In this document: positions 10,114 to 18,407 of the stretch, piece by piece
Position numbering within the stretch: the first letter of the stretch is position 1
How the letters are laid out: each line of letters begins with the position of its first letter
Source of the DNA: Sphingomonas sp. TZW2008
Lineage (GTDB): Bacteria > Pseudomonadota > Alphaproteobacteria > Sphingomonadales > Sphingomonadaceae
NCBI RefSeq assembly: GCF_002117915.1
Contig: NZ_BDJB01000003.1
Coordinates: forward strand, 1-64,000
Reading direction: 5' to 3'
DNA: 64,000 nt
Position numbers and translations under genes: made by a program
Notes under the pieces: generated by a model
What the model was told of the DNA's origin: nothing
What the model saw: the letters and a program-made list of their open reading frames with translations, nothing else
The model's database searches: none

Positions 10114-10830
10114 ATGAACGGGCTTGTTTCCATCGGCGCGGTGATCGCGATGCTGCTCGGCGTTGGCGCCATCGCGACGATGGTTCGCCCCGGCACGGTA
10201 CGCTGGCGCTGGCTGCTCGCCGCTGCCGCCGCGATCCTCGTCAACGATGCGCTGCTGACGCGCGTCTATCGCACCATCCCCGATTTCCTTCCTGCCGCTG
10301 AGTGGAACTGGCAGGGCAAGCTGCTCGCGCTCGGTGTCACCTTATTTGTCGCCGCGCACCCGGCGATCGGATGGCGCGCCGCCGGGCTGACGCTGCGGCA
10401 GGCGCCGCGCAGCCTCGTCGCCGTCGTCCCTGTCGCGGCGATCTACGTCGCATTGTTCGTCGCGCTCGCGCTGATGCGCCCCGAGGATCCCGCGACGCCT
10501 GAGGCGCTCGCCTTCCAGATGACGATGCCGGGGATCGAGGAGGAGACCTTCTACCGCGGCCTCCTGCTGCTGCTGCTCGAGCGCGCCTTTGCCGGCCGCC
10601 GCCGCTTCCTGGGCGTCGACTGGAGCCTGGGTGCGCTGCTGGCCTGCGCCATCTTCGGCCTCGCGCACGCCTTCAGCTACGGCGACGATGGGTTCGCGTT
10701 CGAGCCGCTGTTCATGGCGCTCACCGCCGTCCCATCGCTGCTCGCGGTGTGGATCCGGCTGCGCACCGGCAGCGTGCTGATCCCGATCCTGCTGCACAAT
10801 TTCGGCAACACGATCGGTTTCCTGATCTAG
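10114..10830 (+). CDS. CPBP family intramembrane glutamic endopeptidase
   Basis: 238-residue polytopic membrane protein of the CAAX-protease/bacteriocin-processing (CPBP, ABI) family. The motifs EEETFYRG (EExxxR), GLAHAFSYG and the C-terminal HNFGNTIG form the putative active site within the membrane. The ATG at 10114 follows GGGGA by about 6 nt; a GTG at 10099 is an alternative. Its stop codon shares CTAG with the stop of convergent rpiA. Substrate and role are unknown; bacteriocin immunity and membrane-protein processing are both known in the family. Confidence 0.85.
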   Translation: MNGLVSIGAVIAMLLGVGAIATMVRPGTVRWRWLLAAAAAILVNDALLTRVYRTIPDFLPAAEWNWQGKLLALGVTLFVAAHPAIGWRAAGLTLRQAPRSLVAVVPVAAIYVALFVALALMRPEDPATPEALAFQMTMPGIEEETFYRGLLLLLLERAFAGRRRFLGVDWSLGALLACAIFGLAHAFSYGDDGFAFEPLFMALTAVPSLLAVWIRLRTGSVLIPILLHNFGNTIGFLI

Positions 10831-11492
10831 CCGCGCTCCAGCCGTGTGACGACGCCGCCGTCCGCGACATAGGCGGCATCCACCTCGTCGAGGAACAGGC
10901 CATGCCCCAGCGCGCCGGGGATCGCTGCAATCGCCGCCGCCAGCGCGCGCGCATCAGGCATCGCGGCGAAGCGGCAGTCGGCCACGAGGTTGCCGTTGTC
11001 TGTCAGATACCCCTCGCGCACCGTGACCGCCGCGCCAAGCTGCTCCAGCCGCGCAACGACGAACGCGCGCGCGAAGGGCAGTACCTCGACCGGCAGCTTC
11101 GCCGCGCCGATCGCCGGCGCGCGCTTCGATCCGTCAGCAATCACGATCATCCGCCGCGCCGCGGCCGCGACCGCCTTCTCGCGCAGCATCGCGCCGCCGG
11201 CGCCCTTGATCGCCCACAGCCGGTCGTCGATCTCGTCCGCACCGTCGATCGCGAGGTCGATCTGCGCCACGTCGGCGAAGTCGCGCACGGCGATCCCGCC
11301 CGCGCACGCCGCCGCCGCGCTCGCCTCGCTCGTTGCCACCGCCTCGATCGCGAGGCCCGCACGCACCCGCGCGACCAGCGCCGCGATGGCGAAGGCCGCG
11401 GTCGATCCGGTGCCGAGGCCGACGATCATCCCGTCGCGCACCTCATCCACCGCAGCCGCCGCGGCCAGCCTCTTGTCATTCTCGACGCTCAT
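10827..11492 (-). CDS. rpiA: Ribose-5-phosphate isomerase A
   Basis: Interconverts ribose 5-phosphate and ribulose 5-phosphate. The 221-residue protein shows the phosphate-binding GLGTGSTA loop, the DGADEID catalytic segment and KGAGGAMLREK with the catalytic Lys/Glu. Convergent with the CPBP gene: the palindrome CTAG at 10827-10830 supplies TAG stops to both. It lies about 0.9 kb from tkt, which extends the pentose-phosphate grouping though on a separate transcript. Confidence 0.94.
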   Translation of the reverse strand: MSVENDKRLAAAAAVDEVRDGMIVGLGTGSTAAFAIAALVARVRAGLAIEAVATSEASAAAACAGGIAVRDFADVAQIDLAIDGADEIDDRLWAIKGAGGAMLREKAVAAAARRMIVIADGSKRAPAIGAAKLPVEVLPFARAFVVARLEQLGAAVTVREGYLTDNGNLVADCRFAAMPDARALAAAIAAIPGALGHGLFLDEVDAAYVADGGVVTRLERG

Positions 11493-11525
11493 GCCGCGTC
11501 ATAACGCGGCAGGCGTGTCATCGGA

Positions 11526-12419
11526 TCAGCCGTACTTCTGCTCCTCCCACCACGGGAAATAGTCCGGCATGTTGGCGGACACCTTGTCGGGATAGTTCGG
11601 CTGGCGCTTCTCGAGGAATGAGGTGACGCCTTCCTTGGCATCGCCCGAGCGACCGCGCGACAGGATCGCGCGGCTGTCGATCTTGTGCGCGTCCATCGGG
11701 TGGCTCATGCCCAACCCGCGCCACAGCATCTGCCGTGTCAGCGCGACCGAGACCGGCGCGGTATTGTCGGCGATCTCGCGCGCCAACGCGGTGGCGGTCG
11801 CGAGCAGGTCGGCGCCCGGCACCACCTGCTTGACGAGGCCGCCGCTCAGCGCCTCCTGCGCATCGAACACTCGGCCCGAATAGCACCATTCGAGCGCCTG
11901 GCTGATGCCCACGACGCGCGGCAGGAAGAAGCTCGACGCCGCTTCAGGCACGATGCCGCGCCGCGCGAAGACGAAGCCGAAGCGCGCCGTGTCGCTCGCG
12001 ATGCGGATGTCCATCGCCAGCTGCATCGTCGATCCGATGCCCACCGCGGGGCCGTTCACCGCCGCGATCACCGGCTTCAGGCATTCGAAGATGCGCAGCG
12101 TCAGCCGCCCGCCGCCGTCGCGCGCCTCCTCCATCTCATAGGTGAGCCCGCCCTGGCCGCTGCCGTGATCCGGGCGATCGGTGCGCTTGTCGTAATCGAA
12201 CGTCTTCGCCCCTGCCGACAGATCCGCGCCCGCACAAAAGGCCCGCCCCGCACCGGTCACGATCACCGCGCGCACGTCGTCGTCGGCGTCGATCTTGTCG
12301 AATGCATCGATCATCTCGGCCATCATCGTGCCGGTGAACGCGTTGAGCTTCTCCGGCCGGTTGAGCGTGATGGTCGCGATGCCGTCCTTAACGTCGTAGA
12401 TGATCTGCTCGTAAGCCAC
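11526..12419 (-). CDS. Enoyl-CoA hydratase/isomerase (crotonase family)
   Basis: 297-residue crotonase-fold protein. It starts with a typical VKDGIATITLNRPEKLNAF strand, has the oxyanion-hole segment AFCAGADLS and the GPAVGIGSTMQLAMDIRIA stretch. It probably hydrates enoyl-CoA in beta-oxidation. The GTG start at 12419 is supported by GGGAGAGG upstream. The gene is divergent from a MaoC hydratase and a thiolase across a short region that carries a 30-bp inverted repeat, suggesting shared control. Exact chain-length specificity is unknown. Confidence 0.87.
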   Translation of the reverse strand: MAYEQIIYDVKDGIATITLNRPEKLNAFTGTMMAEMIDAFDKIDADDDVRAVIVTGAGRAFCAGADLSAGAKTFDYDKRTDRPDHGSGQGGLTYEMEEARDGGGRLTLRIFECLKPVIAAVNGPAVGIGSTMQLAMDIRIASDTARFGFVFARRGIVPEAASSFFLPRVVGISQALEWCYSGRVFDAQEALSGGLVKQVVPGADLLATATALAREIADNTAPVSVALTRQMLWRGLGMSHPMDAHKIDSRAILSRGRSGDAKEGVTSFLEKRQPNYPDKVSANMPDYFPWWEEQKYG

Positions 12420-12458
12420 GCTTGCCTCTCCCAAAGCGCCGCTGCGATCGCGGCCGTC

Positions 12459-12488
12459 GCGCCACCATAACATTATTTATGGTGGCGC
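12459..12488. promoter_or_regulatory. 30-bp inverted repeat, putative operator between divergent acyl-CoA genes
   Basis: An 11-bp perfect inverted repeat, GCGCCACCATA / TATGGTGGCGC, surrounds an AT-rich 8-nt centre (ACATTATT). It stands 40 nt upstream of the enoyl-CoA hydratase start and 172 nt upstream of the MaoC gene. On the minus strand a TTGCGT and a GTTATG hexamer 17 nt apart overlap it, so it may sit on the promoter. The shape fits a dimeric repressor (TetR- or GntR-like) or a hairpin; no regulator gene is adjacent. Confidence 0.55.
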
Positions 12489-12660
12489 ACGCAAGCGGCC
12501 GGCGCCGCGACGGTGCTTTTAGAAGATCGGGTCCGCCCCGCACGCTTTGCCGCCCGCCGGCTTTGGAGCTTCCGGTCCAGCAGGCTTGCGAGGTCAAAGC
12601 CCCGCGCCTAGAGGGTCGCGGAGCCCCGCGCAGGGGGCGGCAGGCCAAAGGGGGAACCTA

Positions 12661-13110
12661 GTGACGGCAGACGAGATGAAGGCCGCGATCGGCAAGGAAA
12701 GCGTGTCCGAGTGGGTCGAGGTGACGCAGGAGATGATCAACAAGTTCGCCGATGCGACGGGCGATCACCAGTTCATCCACATCGATCCCGTCCGCGCGAA
12801 GGAAACGCCGTTCGGCACCACCATCGCGCACGGCTTCCTCACGCTGTCGCTGCTGCCGCTGCTGTCGGCGAAGAACCCGGACATGCCGCGCCTCGACGGC
12901 GTCAAGATGGGCGTCAACTACGGCGGCAACAAAGTGCGTTTCCTCGCTCCCGTGCCGTCGGGCTCGAAGGTGCGTGGCCGCTCGAAGCTGACCGAGTTCG
13001 AGGAAAAGCGCCCCGGCCAGTACCAATTCACCACGGAAACCACGATCGAGATCGAAGGCTCGCAGAAGCCGGCAATGATCGCCGAGTGGATCACGCAGGT
13101 GTTCGCCTGA
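12661..13110 (+). CDS. MaoC family dehydratase
   Basis: 149-residue hot-dog-fold hydratase. The hydratase-2 motif runs from DATGDHQFIHIDP to GTTIAHGFLTLSLLP at about residues 34-65 and includes the catalytic Asp and His. It likely hydrates (R)-specific enoyl-CoA, and could link beta-oxidation to polyhydroxyalkanoate synthesis. GTG start at 12661 directly after AAAGGGGGAACCTA. A thiolase gene follows 90 nt downstream on the same strand; a PHB depolymerase gene lies 2.4 kb away. Confidence 0.88.
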   Translation: MTADEMKAAIGKESVSEWVEVTQEMINKFADATGDHQFIHIDPVRAKETPFGTTIAHGFLTLSLLPLLSAKNPDMPRLDGVKMGVNYGGNKVRFLAPVPSGSKVRGRSKLTEFEEKRPGQYQFTTETTIEIEGSQKPAMIAEWITQVFA

Positions 13111-13200
13111 TCCAGCACTGACCGCCGCCCTCCCCGGGGAAAGCGCCGGCCGCACTCCCGCGGCCGGCCGGCAACCGAGATACCGAAGGACAATCGAATC

Positions 13201-14379
13201 ATGCGTTCCGCCGTCATCGTCTCCACCGCCCGCACGCCGATCGGCCGTGCCTATCGCGGCGCCTTCAACAACACGCTGTCGCCCACGCTCGCCAGCCACG
13301 CACTCAAGGCCGCGGTAGAGCGCGCCAAGATCGACGGCGGGGAAGTGCAGGACGTGGTGATGGGCGCCGCGCTCCAGCAGGGCGCGCAGGCGACCAACAT
13401 CGCGCGCACCTCCCTGCTGCGCGCCGGCTTGCCGACTTCGGTTTCCGGCATGTCGCTCGATCGCCAGTGCGCCTCGGGGCTGATGGCGATCGCCACCGCC
13501 GCGAAGCAGATCATCGTCGACAACATGGACGTGACGATCGGCGCGGGTGTCGATTCGATCAGCATCGTCCAGACGCCGCAGATGCGCGTGCAGCCCGACC
13601 CCGAACTGGTCGCGATGCACAAGGACATCTACATGCCGATGCTGCAGACCGCCGAAGTGGTCGCCAAGCGCTACGGCATCAGCCGCGATGCGCAGGACGA
13701 ATACGGCTATCAATCGCAGATGCGCACCGCCGCCGCGCAGGCCGCCGGCAAGTTCGACGACGAGATCGTTCCCGTCACCGCCAACATGGCAGTGGTGAAC
13801 AAGGAGACCAAGGAAGTCTCCTACAAGGAAGTGACGCTGTCGAAGGACGAGGGCAACCGCGCCGACACGACGCTGGAGGGCCTCAAGGCCCTCAAGCCCG
13901 TCCTCGGTCCAGACCTCAACATCACCGCCGGCAACGCCTCGCAGCTGTCGGACGGCGCATCGGCCAGCGTGCTGATGGAGGAGAAGGTCGCCGAGCAGAA
14001 AGGCCTTACCCCGCTCGGCCGCTACGTCGGCATGGCGGTTGCCGGCACCGAGCCCGACGAGATGGGCATCGGCCCGGTCTTCGCGATCCCCAAGTTGCTC
14101 GAGCGCTTCAACCTTAAGATGGACGACATCGGCCTGTGGGAGCTCAACGAGGCGTTCGCGGTCCAGGTGCTCTACTGCCGCGACAAGCTGGGCATCCCTG
14201 ACGAGCTGCTCAACGTCAACGGCGGCGCGATCTCGATCGGCCACCCCTATGGCATGTCGGGCGCGCGCATGACCGGCCACGCGCTGATCGAGGGCAAGCG
14301 CCGCGGCGCCAAGTACGTCGTCGTCACGATGTGCGTTGGCGGCGGCATGGGCGCGGCGGGGCTGTTCGAAGTCCTCTGA
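13201..14379 (+). CDS. Acetyl-CoA C-acyltransferase (thiolase)
   Basis: 392-residue thiolase. It has the nucleophilic Cys in [10 protein letters not shown], the [19 protein letters not shown] histidine loop and the second Cys in [13 protein letters not shown]. Active in the last step of beta-oxidation or in making acetoacetyl-CoA. ATG at 13201 with GAAGGA upstream. The sequence just before the gene (13142-13170) is very rich in CCGG/GCCGGC, which could form secondary structure. Followed by a good hairpin terminator. Confidence 0.94.
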   Translation: MRSAVIVSTARTPIGRAYRGAFNNTLSPTLASHALKAAVERAKIDGGEVQDVVMGAALQQGAQATNIARTSLLRAGLPTSVSGMSLDRQCASGLMAIATAAKQIIVDNMDVTIGAGVDSISIVQTPQMRVQPDPELVAMHKDIYMPMLQTAEVVAKRYGISRDAQDEYGYQSQMRTAAAQAAGKFDDEIVPVTANMAVVNKETKEVSYKEVTLSKDEGNRADTTLEGLKALKPVLGPDLNITAGNASQLSDGASASVLMEEKVAEQKGLTPLGRYVGMAVAGTEPDEMGIGPVFAIPKLLERFNLKMDDIGLWELNEAFAVQVLYCRDKLGIPDELLNVNGGAISIGHPYGMSGARMTGHALIEGKRRGAKYVVVTMCVGGGMGAAGLFEVL

Positions 14380-14424
14380 GCCTTCGGTGAAGGCGGGGCG
14401 GCACGTATGTTCCGCCCGCTAAGC

Positions 14425-14459
14425 GAAGCCTCCGGTCGCCGCGCGCGATCGGGGGCTTC
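14425..14459 (+). terminator. Terminator hairpin after the thiolase gene
   Basis: A 14-bp stem with two G-U pairs (GAAGCCTCCGGTCG / CGATCGGGGGCTTC) and a 7-nt loop begins 46 nt after the thiolase stop. The trailing sequence is GGTCGTTTC, so the U tract is weak. It separates the thiolase transcript from the next gene. Confidence 0.6.
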
Positions 14460-14541
14460 GGTCGTTTCGGGCCCGCAAGATCGCAACCAACCTTGATCCG
14501 TGTCGTTCTCCCGGCTGATCCATCTCAAGGAGAGCAGAGAC

Positions 14542-15018
14542 ATGGCCGATCACGACAGCCCGCAGGAAGTCGCCGAAACCTTCCTCAAGAAGCTTGAGGA
14601 AAGCCCCTTCATCATGATCGGCCTGATGGACGGCAACCACTCGGAGCCGATGAACGTCAAGCTCGACGATGCACAGCCGAACACGCTGTTCATCTTCTCG
14701 GCGCACGACAATCGCATCGCCAAGGGCGGCGAAGCGATGGCGCAGTTCGTCGGCAAGGGCCACGATTTCTTCGGCTGCCTGTCGGGCCGCGTGTCGCAGG
14801 AGACCGATCAGGCGACGTTCGACAAGCTTTGGGACAACCGCGTCGAGGCATGGTTCCCGAACGGCAAGGCCGATGCGCGGCTGAACCGCTTCGACATCAC
14901 CTCGGCCGAGCTGTGGGAGACTGACGTGTCGCTCAGCGGCCGCCTCAAGATGCTCTTCGGCGGCACGATCAAGGCGTCGGAATCGTCGAGCCACGCCAAG
15001 GTCGGCTCGATCGCCTGA
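14542..15018 (+). CDS. Pyridoxamine 5'-phosphate oxidase-fold protein (general stress protein type)
   Basis: 158-residue split-barrel flavin-binding fold, of the kind annotated as general stress protein 26 in sphingomonads. The N-terminal helix and LKKLEESPFIMIGL strand are followed by FIFSAHDNRIAKGGEA and the conserved LWDNRVEAWFPNGKAD segment. Such proteins bind FMN or FAD and may reduce small molecules; the true substrate is unknown. ATG at 14542 is preceded by AAGGAGAGCAGAGAC, a strong Shine-Dalgarno. It is monocistronic: terminators lie on both sides. Confidence 0.85.
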   Translation: MADHDSPQEVAETFLKKLEESPFIMIGLMDGNHSEPMNVKLDDAQPNTLFIFSAHDNRIAKGGEAMAQFVGKGHDFFGCLSGRVSQETDQATFDKLWDNRVEAWFPNGKADARLNRFDITSAELWETDVSLSGRLKMLFGGTIKASESSSHAKVGSIA

Positions 15019-15059
15019 TCCAACGCCGGCAGGCCGCCTAGCGCCTGCCGCTGAATTCG

Positions 15060-15093
15060 AACGGCGCGTGCTATCTGCAGCACGCGCCGTTTT
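15060..15093 (+). terminator. Rho-independent terminator
   Basis: A perfect 13-bp stem (AACGGCGCGTGCT / AGCACGCGCCGTT) with a 6-nt loop, followed by TTTTCG. It is 42 nt beyond the stop of the stress-protein gene. A smaller 8-bp hairpin (15027-15050) precedes it. Confidence 0.85.
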
Positions 15094-15224
15094 CGTGTGA
15101 GCACTCGATCGCCGCTCGAGCTTATTATGATCGGCGACGCTGATCGACGATCGATACCCGCACGTCACTGCTTGGCGATAGCGTAGTGCCAGCGAATTAG
15201 AGGATCGCAAGACGCGACCGCGCG

Positions 15225-15255
15225 CCGGGGTCCGCGCCCCGGGGCTAGGCTAGCC
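15225..15255 (-). terminator. GC-rich hairpins downstream of phaZ
   Basis: Two adjacent small dyads, CCGGGG-N6-CCCCGG (15225-15242) and GGCTAGGCTAGCC (15243-15255), lie 13-43 nt after the phaZ stop. They probably end or protect the phaZ transcript. There is no U tract, so confidence is moderate. Confidence 0.4.
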
Positions 15256-15267
15256 TTGGGTGACGCC

Positions 15268-16485
15268 TCAATCGTGCGCGCTGATCCACTCTTCCACCAC
15301 CGGCGCGATCCGGTCGCGCCACTTCGATCCGTTGAAGATCCCGTAGTGGCCGACGCTCTCCGCCATATGATAGCGCTTCTTGTCGGCCGGCAGGTTGCGC
15401 GCGAGCGAGAGCGCCGCCTTGGTCTGGCCCAGCCCCGAGATATCGTCGCGCTCACCCTCGATCGCGAGGATGCCGATGTCGATGATCGCACCGGGATCGA
15501 TGGGCTCGCCACGATGCTGCATCGTACCATTAGGCAGCGCGTGCGTCTGGAAGACGAGATCGACCGTCTGTAGATAGAATTCCGCCGTCATGTCGCACAC
15601 CGCGCGATATTCGTCGTAGAATTCCTTGGTCGCGTCCGCGCTCTCGCCGTCGCCGCGGACGAGATGTTTGAACATCTCCCAGTGGCTCATCATGTGATTG
15701 CCGAGGTTCATCGACATGAAGCCGGTCAATTGCAGGAAGCCGGGATAGACCTGACGCCCCGCCCCCGGATACATCGCCGGCACGGTCGCGATGACGTTCT
15801 GCTCAAACCATGCGTGCGGGCGCTGCGTCGCGAGCAGGTTCACCGCGGTCGGCGCCTCGCGCGTGTCGATCGGCCCGCCCATCATCGTCAGCGTCCGCGG
15901 CCGGCAGGGATGCGCCTTGGCGCTCATCAGGCAGGCGGCGGCATAGGCGGGCACCGATGGCTGGCACACCGCCAGCATGTGCGCGCCGGGCCCGATATGC
16001 TCGAGGAACGCGGCGAGGTAATCGACGTAGTCGTCGAGATCAAACCGCCCCTCGCTTGTCGGCACCAGCTTCGCGTCGCGCCAGTCGGTGATGTACACGT
16101 CGGCGAACGGCAGCATCCGCTCCACCGTGCCGCGCAGCAGCGTCGCGTAATGGCCCGACATCGGCGCGACGATCAGCAGCCGCGGCCCGCCCTCGATGCC
16201 GTCGCGCGCGAAGCGCTTCAGCTGGCCGAACGGCTTCTGCAGCACGATCTGCTCGTGCACCGCGACGCGCCGCCCGTCGATCGTCGTATGGTCGAGCCCG
16301 AACGCCGGCTTGCCGCGCGATGCCGCCGCATGCGCGAACACGTCGAGCGCCGATGCCATCACCTGCCCGCCGCCGAAATAGGCGAACGGGTTTGCCGGAT
16401 TGCTCAGCATCCCGGCGCCGAAATTGGCCATCGCGCTCGCCGTAGCAAGCATGGAACGCTGGAATTCATAGGCGTCGTAGAGCAT
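15268..16485 (-). CDS. phaZ: Intracellular polyhydroxybutyrate depolymerase
   Basis: 405-residue alpha/beta hydrolase that degrades native PHB granules inside the cell. In this family the nucleophile is a cysteine in a lipase-like box; here it is C174 in AVCQPSVPAY, with an Asp at about 347-348 (EGERDDISG) and H380 (ESVGHYGIF) completing the triad. It opens with MLYDAYEFQR, typical of the short intracellular PhaZ class. No phaC or phasin gene is in the window, but the thiolase and MaoC genes next door fit a PHB or fatty-acid context. Confidence 0.93.
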   Translation of the reverse strand: MLYDAYEFQRSMLATASAMANFGAGMLSNPANPFAYFGGGQVMASALDVFAHAAASRGKPAFGLDHTTIDGRRVAVHEQIVLQKPFGQLKRFARDGIEGGPRLLIVAPMSGHYATLLRGTVERMLPFADVYITDWRDAKLVPTSEGRFDLDDYVDYLAAFLEHIGPGAHMLAVCQPSVPAYAAACLMSAKAHPCRPRTLTMMGGPIDTREAPTAVNLLATQRPHAWFEQNVIATVPAMYPGAGRQVYPGFLQLTGFMSMNLGNHMMSHWEMFKHLVRGDGESADATKEFYDEYRAVCDMTAEFYLQTVDLVFQTHALPNGTMQHRGEPIDPGAIIDIGILAIEGERDDISGLGQTKAALSLARNLPADKKRYHMAESVGHYGIFNGSKWRDRIAPVVEEWISAHD

Positions 16486-16614
16486 CGGGTATCCTGAGCG
16501 CGGTTTCGACGGACGTGTCGTAACGCAATTGTGCAACTGCACAACGGGGCTGGGACACGATGGGTCCGGCGGGTGGCCGTTGAGCCACAGTCGCGCCGCT
16601 GCTAGGCGGCGGCG

Positions 16615-18393
16615 ATGGCAAGCAACCCGGCGAACGAACCGCCCACCAGCCGTCGGATCGGCAACCTCGCGCTCGTTTGGCATCATGCCAAACGCTACCC
16701 GGGGCAGATCGCCGCCGCCTGGATCGCGCTCGCGATCACCTCCGCCGCGACGATCGCCATTCCGTATAGTTTCAAGCGCGTGATCGACCGCGGCTTCACT
16801 GCCGGCGGCGGCGAGGCGGTGAACGGCGCGTTCCACTACATGCTGATGATCGTCGGCGTGCTCGCGATCGGCACTGCGGTACGCTTCTATTTCGTCTCGT
16901 GGCTCGGCGAGCGCGTCGTTGCCGATATCCGCACCGGCGTACACCGCCACCTTTTGACGCTCAGCCCGCGCTTCTTCGAGGAGAACCGCCCGTCCGAGAT
17001 CGCCAGCCGCATGACGGCCGATACCTCCCAGATCGAGACGGTCGTCGGCACCACAGTGTCGGTCGCGCTGCGCAACGCCTTCACCGGCGTCGGCGGGCTG
17101 ATCTACCTGTTCGCGATCTCGCCAAAGCTCGCGGGCCTGCTCGTCCTCGGCATCCCGCTGATCATCCTGCCGATCATGCTGCTCGGCAAGCGCGTGCGCA
17201 CCTATTCGCGCACCTCGCAGGATCGCATCGCTGACGTCGGATCGATGGTGACGGAGACGCTCGGCGCGATGAAGATCGTCCAGGCGTTCGGGCAAGAAGG
17301 GCGTGAGAGCCAGCGCTTCGCCGGCGCGGTCGAGGCGACGATGGCGGCGGCCGAGAAGCGTATCGCGCTGCGAGCGGTAATGACCGCCATCGTCATCGGC
17401 CTCATCTTTGGGTCGATCACCTTGGTCCTATGGGAAGGCGCAGTTGACGTCGCCGCTGGCCGCATCTCGGGCGGGTCGATCGCCGCGTTCGTGCTGACCG
17501 GCGGGATCGTCGCCGGCGCGTTCGGCGCGCTGACCGAGGTATACGGCGAGCTGCTGCGCGGCGCAGGCGCCGCCGGCCGCCTCGCCGAGCTGATGAGCGA
17601 GACGCCCGAGATCGCCGCGCCGCCGCAGCCCACCACGCTGCCGCAGCCGCCGCGCGGCGCGATCGCCTTCGATCACGTCGCCTTCCGCTACCCGACGCGG
17701 CAGGACGCCGCCGCGCTGCACGATTTCTCGCTCGTCGTCGAACCGGGCGAGACGGTCGCGCTGGTCGGCCCGTCGGGTGCCGGCAAGACAACGCTGTTCC
17801 AGCTGCTCCAGCGCTTCTACGATCCCGCTGCTGGCACTGTCTCGATCGACGGCGTCGATCTGCGCGCCGCCGATCCCGCCGCCGTCCGTGCGCGGATCGC
17901 GATGGTGCCGCAGGAAACCGTGATCTTCGGCGCTACCGCGCGCGACAATCTGCGCTACGGCCGTTGGGACGCCGATGACGCCGCGCTATGGGCTGCGGCC
18001 GAGGCCGCCAACGCTGCCACCTTCCTACGCGCGCTCCCCGATGGACTCGACACCTTCCTCGGCGAGGGCGGCGCGCGGCTGTCGGGCGGGCAGCGCCAGC
18101 GCGTCGCGATCGCCCGCGCGCTGCTGCGCGACGCGCCGATCCTGCTGCTCGACGAGGCGACCAGCGCGCTCGACGCGGAGAGCGAGCGACTGGTGCAGGA
18201 GGCGCTCGAACGGTTGATGGCCGATCGCACCACGCTCGTCATCGCGCACCGCCTCGCCACCGTGCGTGCCGCGAACCGCATCGTGGTGATGGACGAGGGC
18301 CGCATCGTGGAGCAGGGTAACCATGCGGCGCTGATGGCGCGCGGCGGGCTCTACGCGCGCCTCGCCAGCCTCCAGTTCAGCGAAGCCGCCTGA
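16615..18393 (+). CDS. ABC transporter, fused permease and ATPase (ABCB/MsbA-like exporter)
   Basis: 592-residue half-transporter. An N-terminal six-helix domain (about 30-320) is followed by an ATPase with Walker A GPSGAGKTT at 385, signature LSGGQRQR at 489 and Walker B ILLLDEATSALD near 509, then the H-loop (VIAHRL). It works as a homodimer exporting lipids or hydrophobic compounds. ATG at 16615 follows AGGCGGCGGCG. The stop is 14 nt before a saccharopine-dehydrogenase-fold gene, so the two probably form an operon. Substrate unknown. Confidence 0.9.
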   Translation: MASNPANEPPTSRRIGNLALVWHHAKRYPGQIAAAWIALAITSAATIAIPYSFKRVIDRGFTAGGGEAVNGAFHYMLMIVGVLAIGTAVRFYFVSWLGERVVADIRTGVHRHLLTLSPRFFEENRPSEIASRMTADTSQIETVVGTTVSVALRNAFTGVGGLIYLFAISPKLAGLLVLGIPLIILPIMLLGKRVRTYSRTSQDRIADVGSMVTETLGAMKIVQAFGQEGRESQRFAGAVEATMAAAEKRIALRAVMTAIVIGLIFGSITLVLWEGAVDVAAGRISGGSIAAFVLTGGIVAGAFGALTEVYGELLRGAGAAGRLAELMSETPEIAAPPQPTTLPQPPRGAIAFDHVAFRYPTRQDAAALHDFSLVVEPGETVALVGPSGAGKTTLFQLLQRFYDPAAGTVSIDGVDLRAADPAAVRARIAMVPQETVIFGATARDNLRYGRWDADDAALWAAAEAANAATFLRALPDGLDTFLGEGGARLSGGQRQRVAIARALLRDAPILLLDEATSALDAESERLVQEALERLMADRTTLVIAHRLATVRAANRIVVMDEGRIVEQGNHAALMARGGLYARLASLQFSEAA

Positions 18394-18407
18394 GAGGGAG
18401 AGAGACG

